Shown here piece by piece: positions 12,829 through 22,726 of a stretch of 64,000 nt of DNA. The notes below the pieces were generated by a model. That model did not search any database. It was not told the DNA's origin and saw only the letters and a program-made list of their open reading frames with translations. The DNA lies in the NCBI GenBank assembly GCA_012932295.1, contig JAAONU010000014.1, positions 14,573,039 through 14,637,038 of the forward strand, given 5' to 3'. This DNA is from Cyclina sinensis. Lineage: Eukaryota > Mollusca > Bivalvia > Venerida > Veneridae. Each line of letters opens with the position of its first letter. Position 1 is the first letter of the stretch. A program made the position numbers and the translations under genes.

Positions 12829-13880
12829 ATGGATGTGTTACTTTTTGTATTTATCATTCTAAATCTTGCGGGTAGGTTATGTCATGTATTTGTAATATAT
12901 CCTATGTAATAATTATTGTTTCCTTTGAAAGAGGAAAACGAGTGACTTAAAATTTTTAAACGTTCAAAAATAGAAAAAAAATAGCAACAGTTAAGTATTC
13001 ACAATGTCTGTTCATTATTGTCGGAATCTGTTATTATATTTTTCTCTGTTTCAAGACTGTTTAAACCGATTTGTTACATGTTGGTTACAATTGACATTCT
13101 TTTGAGGTTATTTCCCTTATATCTGTAGTTGAACACGTCACTTGTTCACCTTTTGTGGGTTTCTGTATCGCATGTCTCTCTGTATTTATATAAAAGCAAT
13201 TATCAAGAAAAAAAAAAGAAAAAACAAAAACAAAAACAAGAAAACTTCTTACTAACGTAAACATCGTGTGAATTCTTTGAGTATGGACAAAATTGTTTCT
13301 TTTACTCACAACAGCATCAAGTCTATGTGGTGAGTACTGCTGGGATGGTGGCCGTAGGTTCTACTGTACGTATGACTGCTGTGGTACGTATAACGACGAG
13401 TATTGCTGCGGAGCATATGCCTGGATCATTGCTTTGGCTGTGTTAGGCTCTCTGTTTTTCATCGCCTTCATCATATGTGTGATTTGTGTGATTAAAAAAA
13501 AACAGACGAAGGGACGCGTATTTAACAGCTCAAACCAGCATCAAGGTATGGCAAACCAAGGAATTATATTTTTGTTTATTTTTGAAGAATTATATGAAAA
13601 AAATCTAGTGTCTGAAGCATTAATGGGTTGAAAGTCCATTCAACTGTTCTACAGCGACCTTAATCACAAACTTTCAAGGACGATGTATTCTTATCATCTA
13701 TTTAATGGATTAAAAAATAAACTTGTTTTATTATTTGCAGGTCAAACGACATTAATACATATGCAACCGTATGGTCATCCGCCCCCAGTGTACCAGCAGC
13801 AAGGCTACCTAGGTCAGCCACAACCATCGGCTCCGAGGAACTATGGTGGAGACCCGGCATACCCTCCAGTGACATATTAG
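12829..13880 (+). CDS. CYYR1/Shisa-like membrane protein 1
   Basis: Three exons: 12829-12871, 13315-13545, 13741-13880, both introns phase 1, giving 137 residues. Exon 1 encodes a signal peptide (starts MDVLLFVFIILNLA). Exon 2 encodes a Cys/Tyr-rich ectodomain of about 33 residues (LCGEYC, FYC, DCC, YCC: seven Cys), a transmembrane helix (about residues 50-75) and a basic KKKQ stop-transfer. Exon 3 encodes a Pro/Tyr/Gln-rich cytoplasmic tail with PPPVY and PAYPPVTY. This layout is that of the CYYR1/Shisa-like superfamily of single-pass adaptors, whose PY motifs bind WW domains of NEDD4-type ligases in characterised relatives; the role here is unknown. It is the first of three tandem paralogues and the most diverged. 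Exon 1 was found by matching structure to the other two copies. Confidence 0.85.
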
Positions 13881-14462
13881 AATGAAAACTACTCTGTAAC
13901 CAGTCCCGTCTTTATATGCTGTGGTTTTTCATGCGACTTTATTTCTGTTCAAAATAGTTTTGACAAATCTTTGGTCCCATTGTCGGTTACCCCCAGTACA
14001 TATTCCGAAGATGTATAGAGTGAAACGGAAGGGATTGAACGTGGGTTTCCCACGATGCTTTGGTCCATGCTTAAAGTAATTCTAAAAAAATATAATTCAA
14101 CGGTTGAATAATGAAACAGTATAAAGCAAAATAGTATTATTGAAAAATGTGTGTAAACAACTACAAGAAAGCCATTAAATATATAATATTATAATTGTTG
14201 TGATAGATACTTAATAAGTGATAGGTCACCCATTTTTCAGTATTGTGTTTTGAGCTATATCCACAAAATAGCTGCGTATTAAATTATGTTATTTTAATTG
14301 TGTGAATACAGGACTATTTCAAAAGTCTTCGTATGACCTTATTACATTGTAGTTGCTATTTATACTATGTTTATTGACATGCCGACAAACCGATTTCAGA
14401 TAAAGAATTCTTATTTTACGTATAAGTGGGTAGTCATTATATTGACGCCTGTTTAGGTTAAA
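13881..14462. other. Spacer between CYYR1-like genes 1 and 2
   Basis: Non-coding. A TATAAGT motif at about 14420 lies 40 bp before the start of gene 2 and could be a TATA-like element, though this is uncertain. Confidence 0.3.
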
Positions 14463-16304
14463 ATGGAAGTATTTTTGTTGGTGATTTTTCTGTTTTGTCT
14501 AATCGGTGAGTTATTTACATATTTTTGTACAAGTTTCATCCAACTGAACCGATTAATAATATAAAAAATTTATATAATTTGATATTTAAAGTTACAAAGA
14601 CTTTCTATAGCTAGTTACAATTGCCTACAGCAATAATTTTTTCAGTTCTTATTTGTCATTAAAGATTGCCAGTAACATTGAATTCATCCAACCTTATAAA
14701 TTATGACATGCGGTTCACCTTGTGAATAGGGAATGCCCGAGGTCGGCCCTGACTGGGATTTTTCAAACACCCCTGTAACATTAGACACGCTGATTTAGCG
14801 AGTTATTTTGTTATTTTATAATGGAAAATTAAAGATATTTCATATCTTAACAGATAACAGTTCACGATTCACTGTTTCTAAACCTGACATACCTGCAATA
14901 CGACTTTTTGTTTTAATTTTTATTTAAATTCTGTTGTTTTTATTTCTCAAACATAAGACACAGTACTGGGTGGATCCTACTGTTACGACAATGGGTACAC
15001 GTTTTACTGTGACTATGGTTGTTGCGGGAGCAGTGGGGATGAATACTGTTGCGGAGTATATTCCTGGATCATAGCTGTGGCCGTGCTTGGTGGAATCATT
15101 TTTATTGCTGTCACTGTATGTCTGGTGTGTGTTTTCAAAAAGAAGCAGATGAAAAGTGGAAGAGTAGTAAATACTGCACCACAAACGCAAGGTAAAAAAC
15201 ACAGTCTGGTAGCGTTAAAACGCGTAATGTCGTTCTTAAACTACAACAACAACAATGTTGTTCTGAAACTGCTCGATTTCAAGTTTTACAATAAACGCAC
15301 AAGTGAAGCCAAATTGTCATATATTAACCACATTACGTGTCCTCGACGTACAAACTTTTGATCTATAATACTAAGAATACAGTTAGTGTAATCATTTGGA
15401 ACTGAAATGAACCCGCGGTAAAAGATTTATCTACTGTTTGCAATCTACTTAAATTACCAATAACCTTAACAGAGCTATTTAGGGAAATGGTAATTCAAAC
15501 TAATTCAATATGAACATATGTAAACACAGTTGTATTTGAAAAGTCGACCAATTAGACAAAGAAGCTTAAAAAATCAAAATGAATAAATACCGAACCCGTC
15601 TATAAAATGACCTGTTAACCAGCGGACTGAAGCAAGTGCAAGTTGTTGGTCATGTCTTTTTTTTCTTTATTATTTTCTAAGTGGTTGAGTGTAAGAGCGC
15701 CGACTCGTAAGCCATCGAAACCTCCCTCTAAATGAATGTTATGGGTTTATTACCTAACTACTAGGTTCTCACTACTCTCTAAGAAAAGGGATATAGTAAT
15801 GCCTGACGGTGACAGTTTGGTATTGAAAAAGTTGAAACACGCTACAGCACAGGAGCTTGAAATTGAGTTTTTAGTCCTTCAAGATTCAAAATGTATTTGT
15901 GGCTTCTACTCTGTATTTTATATACAGAAAAAGAAGTTAGATTAACAGTTTCGACTCTTGAATGACTAAAAATACAATTTCAAGCTCCTGTGGCTACAGT
16001 TCGGTGAAAAGTCTGTGTACGAAACAGAAATTCATCTGAGTGGCGTTGAACGAGAAATAAAATACCATTAATTTTCTGTCCGCTAAGTTACACGATGTGT
16101 AAATTGAAATATACCAAACACTTATAAACTGTTGTTGTCTTAATTTCAGTTAATACCACATCGTTTGTACACGCACCCCCACAGCCTCCACCTTATCAAC
16201 AAGCACCACCGCCGAGCTATGCACCCCAGTCTCAAGGCTTCTACCCGCCACCTCCGCCTGCAAACTATGGTGCTGATCCTGCCTACCCACCAGTCAGTCA
16301 TTAG
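14463..16304 (+). CDS. CYYR1/Shisa-like membrane protein 2
   Basis: Exons 14463-14505, 14958-15191 and 16150-16304, both introns phase 1; 143 residues. Signal peptide exon starts MEVFLLVIFLFCLI. The Cys/Tyr-rich ectodomain carries SYCYDNGYTFYCDYGCC and DEYCCGVYSW, followed by a transmembrane helix (AVAVLGGIIFIAVTVCLVCV) and KKKQ. The tail has repeated PPPY, PPPSY and PAYPPVSH, so at least two PY-type motifs. The first ectodomain Cys present in genes 1 and 3 (LCG) is replaced here (LGG), leaving six Cys, the number I recall for vertebrate CYYR1. Exon 2 is symmetrical (phase 1-1), like the other copies. Function is inferred as a membrane adaptor; no ligand can be predicted. Confidence 0.88.
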
Positions 16305-16655
16305 ACAGGAACAGACAACAAGAAGGGCTGCAGCAACAACAACGACTACTACTATATTATAGATATCTTGTTATCGTTTTGTCCACATTGTATATAACTT
16401 TTCTATCGGTTTCAATTTTTCGCTGGCAGAAGAATTGCACTGTACCATAACGCAAAGATTTTGTAAGATGTGTTATCAATTACTATAATTGTAATCTAAC
16501 GAGTGCTTTCAGATACCACAAGAGGAGTCATTCAGCTATGCACATTTTTTTTCAGACACGCACGCTTTTGATTCTGTGTTTGTTCAATACGTATACTAGT
16601 GTGTTCTCATTGTTGCAGTACTCCTATATGAGAAATGATGATGTTTTGAGTTCAA

Positions 16656-16953
16656 CAGACCTTTTCACAGAAAAATCTTACGACAATTTTTTTCGAAAGA
16701 GAAATCTTACGATAAATATCTTTTTCACAAAAAATCGTAAGAAAATCTTAAGTGTAAAATCTGTCTTAACCTAACGATTGATGTTACCCGTTCGTAGGTG
16801 TAAATGTTACATTTACAAGTAAAATGTATCATAAGTTTTTATCTTGAATAAGAACTATCATAAGATAAAAAATGAAAATGACTAGCTTTCACTTACGATT
16901 ATCGTAAGTCAAAATCTTAAGATAAATCGTAAGATTTTTCGTGAAAAGGTCTG
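16656..16953. mobile_element. 298-bp MITE downstream of CYYR1-like gene 2
   Basis: The left end starts CAGACCTTTTCAC and the right end finishes GTGAAAAGGTCTG; inverted similarity extends about 28 bp (AAAAATCTTACGA shared). Inside are further inverted copies of a CTTACGA/TCGTAAG motif (several at 16675-16745 and 16895-16940). There is no coding capacity and no convincing target-site duplication. Confidence 0.8.
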
Positions 16954-17847
16954 CTGGCTAGTAGCCTCCTAATATTGGACGGAACTGGGAGGTAGATGTC
17001 ACGTGTGCTGTCATAGTCGCATTTAAAGTCTTCAGGAATGATCTTTTTTTAATACAGAGAATTTAAAATGTCTTTTCAATTCAGAAAAGTATACCATATT
17101 CCTGCTTGTTTGAACTGAACTAATACAATGCAAGATGCAATATATACAAACTATTATCCCTAATCTGTCTCCATCAGCATTTTATGATTTGGTTGTGAAG
17201 TCATGCAAAGGACACTGATGATTTACTGTCACTGTTTAAATCGTTAAAGAACTACCAAAAAGACTATTCATACCGAATTTCTGTACAATCTGTTTATTGT
17301 ATCTTTGACAGTTCTATGAGATCTTTAACGTTATATAGAATAAATAGTGATGATGACTGGTGGATGTCTTCTGTTGCAAATTGTGGTAAATTTTATTTAA
17401 AATGTAAAAAGATGATGGTTATTTTATTATGTAAAAAGTTAGACTGTATTCAACCATACACCAAACCAGTTTGTATGTCGCCGTGTATATTTTGAGACTA
17501 TAAAATAGTCAGTTTGCACTGAAGGTGTATTTGTATTGGAAGTTTGTGAGATATAGTTTACATTAAACTGTTTACATTAAACTGTTTAATAATTCAGTTT
17601 TGTCTCCCGATTTCGAATTATATAGACAGATCCTCATGTTTACACTAAGTCCATCTGCACACGCTGGGTTACCTTAAAACAACGTCTTTATTGATACTGT
17701 CAACTACTTTCTTGCCTTTGTATATAAATTACAAAAGATACTTGTAGTCTTAAGCACAGTTAAACAAGGGAGATAAACTCATGATTGGCAACATATTTAT
17801 TTGGAAGAGTGATGTCCCCTAAATAAAACATCACAAAACCATACGTG
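16954..17847. other. Intergenic, no gene seen
   Basis: AT-rich spacer. A CAAGGGAGATAA motif at about 17765 recurs near 48168; this short motif is frequent in molluscan DNA in my recollection. Confidence 0.4.
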
Positions 17848-18280
17848 TTAAAGCGACTGACTCACAGAATTTTGCTGAAATTTTTTTTCTTTAAAATTTA
17901 AGAAAATTTAATATACTATAGAAAAAACATAATATTATGCTTCTATACACCATGAAAACTGAAAAAAAAAGTTTTGATTTAACCAGGATTCGAACCCACG
18001 ACCTTTCGGTCAGTAAAATATAGAGCGACGATCTAGACCACTGAGCCACAACGCCTATTTCTAAGGTTACGTCAAAATTAATGTTATAAATAAAGTATCT
18101 ACCCCGTGACTAACGGGGTAAATTTTTTGCCGATAAAAGTGTGTAAATATGTTTTTATATGTTTTTCTGTACCAAAAAATGAATCAGTATATTCTTCACA
18201 GCGGCAGCTTAAATTTCAAGATGTAAGAACATTTTCTTTTTTTTTTCATCGTCGGCCCATCTGTGAGTCAGCCACTTTAA
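17848..18280. mobile_element. TTAA-flanked MITE containing a tRNA-like segment
   Basis: Both ends carry TTAA (17848-17851 and 18277-18280), the target duplication used by piggyBac-type elements. Immediately inside are inverted repeats AGCGACTGACTCACAGA and (reverse complement of the right end) AGTGGCTGACTCACAGA, 15 of 17 matching. The interior holds a minus-strand tRNA-like region and no open frame. The TIR does not begin with the usual piggyBac CCC, so superfamily is uncertain. Confidence 0.72.
17976..18055 (-). repeat. tRNA-derived sequence inside the MITE
   Basis: On the minus strand there is a perfect A-box (TGGCTCAGTGG) and a perfect B-box (GGTTCGAATCC) at tRNA-like spacing, starting with GGCGTTG. 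The acceptor and T stems do not pair properly (the strand after the B-box gives CCTGG where CCCAC is needed), so it is a tRNA-derived relic, as in SINE heads, and not a functional tRNA gene. Confidence 0.7.
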
Positions 18281-19105
18281 TAATCCTGCAATCAATAGCT
18301 GTAGGAGAATGTGCCAAGGTAAAAAAACATATGTATCATCGAAAGGCAGAAAATACTCAGGTCCATTAGATGCTTTTTGACTTATTCAAAAATTAGATTT
18401 CAGAAGTGTACCAAATAATGCTTTTTCTTGTATCGAGCCAGATTTAGAAATAAGTTTTACTTAATTGTTTAATGGTTTTAAAGAGAGATAAGAAAATATT
18501 AATGCCTTTGAATTCGCTTAACACAAGTAATTAAGTGTTATGAAAGAACTGATTCAAGGATTTTCAAATCAGTATATTTAGCTATTTTTGGCCAATTAAA
18601 TACAGTTTTAGGTGGGATTCTTGTTATGCAAAAGTTTCTAGTAAATACTGACAATTTAATAGGTATAAAACATTTTTATACTGAGCAGTACAATGATAAT
18701 GTATATACGTGCCTATGTTCCAAAAATAAGACGTTGATCCTTATGGAAATAACATTTTATTTATTATTCTAACACGATGAACCTTCCTATAATTGGCTAG
18801 ATTTCAATTTACATTTTTACATTGTTTTAGTTATGTTCTAACTTGTAACGTGTGTGGAATAAAGGTGCGTGCAAATATTTGTCATATTGTAAAAAGAGAT
18901 TGTAACAATGCTGCGTAAAAATTGTTATGTTTTTAATGTATATTGAGCGATTGGAAAACCTTTTGAATGAACCAGACTGGATTATAGTTATTCTTTTGTA
19001 TTGACCACTACATTGATCAATGACGTAAAATCATAGTATACACTTTAATATCGATAACTGAAAGAATATAGGTACGAAAAACTTTTAAACTTTAAAGCAA
19101 TAAGA
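18281..19105. other. Intergenic before CYYR1-like gene 3
   Basis: AT-rich, nothing coding seen. Presumably contains the promoter of gene 3; no clear core element. Confidence 0.4.
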
Positions 19106-20881
19106 ATGGATGTTTTAAGATTTATAATCCTAGTCTTCTCTCTATTCGGTGAGTTCTATATTTATATAATTTTTATCCTGTTTCATTTTCTAATACAAAC
19201 TGTTTCTTGTTGTCGGGTTTTGTTTTGGTTTCTATAAAATGTACAAAAATTGAATACGGTGCTTTATTTTGCTTTTCATTTAATCCTTTTTTTTAACATC
19301 TGAGAAATGTGAAACCAGTATGGACAGCTGTATTTTCATTCATGTATGGCTTGATAACTTTTACATAAAAAACAAAAACTTACATATACCAAGGCAAAAA
19401 TAAAATATAATAATTTTATACACGTAATTCATAAACTTGGTGATGATTTCACACTTTGTTCATTGTGGCCCTATACAATGTACTTAGAACCTATTTCTGA
19501 ACTTGTCTTTTCAACTGATGTTAAATGAATAGGACTTGAAGTAAAACATATCCCAATCTATCTATCTGATTTTATTTATCGTCGGTTCGGTTGCCCATAT
19601 GACCGACGACCCATGCAGAGATTAGTTATTTTATGTTGTGGGGGATAGTGCTAGATACAGAAAGCATCCCACTCCAGAGACACCCTTGTTCTTTTGCAGT
19701 CAGTGTACAGCACTGATACATGGGATCTCGGTTTAACGTCTCATTCGAAAGACAATTTGTAATGTTAGTGGAGGAGCGGGGGATTAATCTCGCGACCCAT
19801 GGGTTACTGGTCCAGCGCATTACCACTGGACCACTAAACCGCTCCCTACATAATTATCCCAAGCATGCATTTGATAACTTAATATACCCTCCTGAAATGA
19901 GCTCTTTTCTTTTGGTCGAAAGTGTTACACACGCGGGTCCGTACCGTAAAAAAGTGACCCCCTCGACTCCCTCATCCCCCCAACACACACAAGTAATAAA
20001 CACCTGCAAAATGTCACGAACGTGTAAATTATTATGCTTACACCCTCCATTTCGTAAGGGTATATAAGATAACAATTCGGTCAATATGTGTTTTTACAGA
20101 CCTGCAAAAACATATATTGACCTCAACGTAAGTCTATAATTGTATATAAAAATATATCAATATTCGAACAACAGATCTGGTTCTATGTGGTTCCTACTGT
20201 TATGACGACGGGTATTCGTTTTACTGTGATTACGGCTGCTGTGGTAACTATGGTGATGAGTACTGTTGCGGAGTGTATTCCTGGATAGTGGTAGTCGCCG
20301 TGTTAGGTGGTATAGCCTTGATCAGTGTGGCAGTCATTGCGTTCTGTTACTGGAAAAAGAAGAAAATGGCTCATGGAAGGATTATAAACCATCCTGGACA
20401 ACAGCAAGGTATCTAGATACATCAATAGCGTATAAAGCTATCTACAGCAGAATACAGCTCCTTCGTACATTATTTCAAAGCAAGGATGTAAACTTTAACA
20501 AAAATTGATCATGACTTTAAAAAAATTTCACGAAATCTGAAAGTGCAATTTTTGAATACATAGATATTCATACAGGTGAAAACTTCGAAAGAAAGTCTTT
20601 GTTGCTGTATGGGCCTTTACAAAAATCAGAACTGTACATACATATTTTATCAGCTCAGTATTATACTTAGAAGTCCTATACATTACACAAATATGAAGTA
20701 AACTGTTTTCATTGTAGTCCATACCACTGTGATACATGGTCCACCTCCAGGTCAAATGGTTCAGCCACCGCCTTACCAACAACAGCCTCCGATGTATGTT
20801 CCACAGCAACAAGGCACGTACCCACCCCCGCAGTCTATGAACTACGGTGCCAACCCTGCCTACCCACCGCCTGGATATTAG
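19106..20881 (+). CDS. CYYR1/Shisa-like membrane protein 3
   Basis: Exons 19106-19148, 20175-20408 and 20718-20881, both introns phase 1; 146 residues. The signal peptide exon starts MDVLRFIILVFSLF. The ectodomain has LCGSYC, FYCDYGCC and DEYCCGVYSW (seven Cys), then a transmembrane helix (VVVAVLGGIALISVAVIAF) and a KKKK stop-transfer. The tail carries PPPY, PPMY and PAYPPPGY, so PY-type WW ligands are likely. It is closer to gene 2 than to gene 1 (same GSYCYD, GVYSW and RI/VVN motifs). Intron 1 contains a SINE on the opposite strand. AATAAA at 21076-21081 is the likely poly(A) signal. Confidence 0.9.
19571..19849 (-). mobile_element. tRNA-derived SINE, copy 1 (intronic)
   Basis: About 279 bp, homologous to 63212-63489. 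On the minus strand the head (19849 downwards) has an A-box TGGTCCAGTGG and a degenerate B-box; the 3' end has the palindromic pair ACCGACGA/TCGTCGGT and then AATAAA-like sequence with a CTAT-type tail. Inserted in intron 1 of CYYR1-like gene 3, antisense to it. Confidence 0.75.
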
Positions 20882-21075
20882 AAGCTCACTTGATTGGCTC
20901 AATTAATTTTGTTTCATTCTTATACTTTTTAGAGTCGAAGGTTACCCTTGGTTTGAATTCAGTTAATTAGTACATAGTGCTTAACAAACACGTGCAATTT
21001 CAACCATTCCTGTGTATTTTATTTGTTCTAGTTAGAATCGTACCTTGTTTGAACTCAACCATATTTGAAACAAAG

Positions 21076-21081
21076 AATAAA
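21076..21081 (+). terminator. Poly(A) signal of CYYR1-like gene 3
   Basis: AATAAA 195 bp after the stop codon; a second AATAAA follows near 21198. Confidence 0.5.
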
Positions 21082-21342
21082 TACCATGAATTGGTTTTTA
21101 AGTTATGGAAGTTTCACATCGTTTACAGTAGGCCATAGCCTGTTATTTTTGTTATGTTATATTAAGGAGATTGCAGGGGATTTGTTCCATGAAGCTGAAT
21201 AAATGTTATTTCAGTTTAGGCGTTAGTGATCATTTCTAATCCTGCCACCTTAAACACACGTGTTCACCCGTTCATATTGCCTAAGATTAAAATTTTGATT
21301 CAAACTCTTTAAAGAAATCCGGATTAAAACTTTAATTATGAT

Positions 21343-22401
21343 CAGGCACGGATTTACCGGGGGGGCTTAAAGGGCCCAAGCCCCCCCAGCTGGCCCGTTT
21401 GTAAAAAAAATAAAAGGGCTTATTTTTAAAGACTCTAAAACATTTTTTTCAGCTCTTTTCACCTCGTAACAGAAACACAGTCAACCTTTCAATTTGCAAT
21501 GGTCATGCAATATTGCGTTACAACTGATAACGAGTTCGCAACTTTATAGCCGTGTATATTACACAATATACCGTATATTCGGTGGCACGGATTATCCGAG
21601 AGTTCTCCAGACTGATCATGATGTATAGTTTTCAAGCGTCTAGTAACCTTGACGTATTTGATAAAGTTGTTAAATGAGCGTCTGCTGACCATGATCAGTT
21701 GCCTGATGATATTGTGCAAACTAAAGTGGTAACCACTTGGCTTTTTCCGAAAACTTGGTATAAAGACTAATTGAAGTCGCCCGAGGTGTTCCGAATGGTG
21801 CAAACTCCACACAGCGGTTACTTCCCTTCTATACTTTCAGTACAGTAATCACTGCCGACAGTCATGTCACGTGATGATGGTCGAAAGTAAATAAACAAAA
21901 TTTTAAACTTTTTTTCAAGTTACATTTTTAAAAAAAATTTCATTACAGCCAGGCATGTTTAATCAATGCAATTCCAACTGTTACTAAACTAACCAGCTGA
22001 AATCCAGCTAAGGTTAACCCGTGTCTGCAGAGATCTTTCCAAAGAATGATGGGGAGATCACTGCGAGGAGATTGGATAATGTGATGACGGTGTTATTTGT
22101 TATGCCAATTAATTTATTGATAAATTATTTGTTTCAGGGGACTTTATAAATATAAAATGAAAAAAAGTTTTTTTGCTTTAGTTGAACATTTCAAAGAATA
22201 CCAGTATATTTCTTTTAAATTCTCACACAAATTTCATTATATTTATATGCCTAAAATGCACCAAAATGAGCCATTTACTCCACCTTTTGTTAAAAATTTT
22301 CTTGGGGGATGCCCCCCCAAACCCCCCCTACGGAAGGGGGTTACCCCCTTCCGTACCTTCCCCCAAGCCCCCCCAGTCAGAAATTTCTGGATCCGGCCCT
22401 G
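21343..22401. mobile_element. Non-autonomous DNA transposon (hAT-like ends)
   Basis: The left end is CAGGCACGGATTTACC and the reverse complement of the right end is CAGGGCCGGATCCAG; TATGAT flanks both sides (21337-21342 and 22402-22407). Both ends continue into G-runs. A perfect 12-bp-stem hairpin lies near the right end at 22329-22355. The interior (1.06 kb) has no transposase frame. CAGG-type ends suggest hAT, but the visible duplication is 6 bp and hAT usually makes 8, so the assignment is tentative. Confidence 0.65.
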
Positions 22402-22726
22402 TATGATCCTAAATACTGTTATGTTGTATTAAAGTATGTTAATACTTTCATTGTATTTGTATGGTCATCGTTACACTGAACACACTTTAGCTGCTTTTTT
22501 CTATATTGATCATTTGGCGGAAATGTTCTCGAAGTGTGAACAAAAGAGGAAGACAAAATCTATGAAATAACAAAAAAAGACAAGAATATTTAAAAAAACA
22601 AAACAAAAAACGATGGATTTTGTTGTAACTGCTCTTTGAGCTAGAGTAATTTTTGATTAAGGAAAAGGATTTAAAAAGACGAAATTTTAATAATCTGTTG
22701 CTGACAACTTTTTATGGGAGATAAAC
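22402..22726. other. Upstream region of the GPCR gene
   Basis: AT-rich, non-coding; presumably 5' UTR or promoter. A splice acceptor close to the ATG is not evident. Confidence 0.35.

Noticed and set aside
13683..13740. Upstream extension of CYYR1-like gene 1 last exon
   Set aside because: Open by chance; TTATTTGCAG at 13731-13740 is a clear acceptor and the phase fits exon 2.
17976..18055. Functional tRNA gene
   Set aside because: A- and B-boxes are good, but acceptor and T stems do not pair; enclosed in a MITE.
22157..22432. 91-codon Pro-rich + strand frame
   Set aside because: Lies in the C/G-run end of the non-autonomous transposon; Pro residues come from C-runs.
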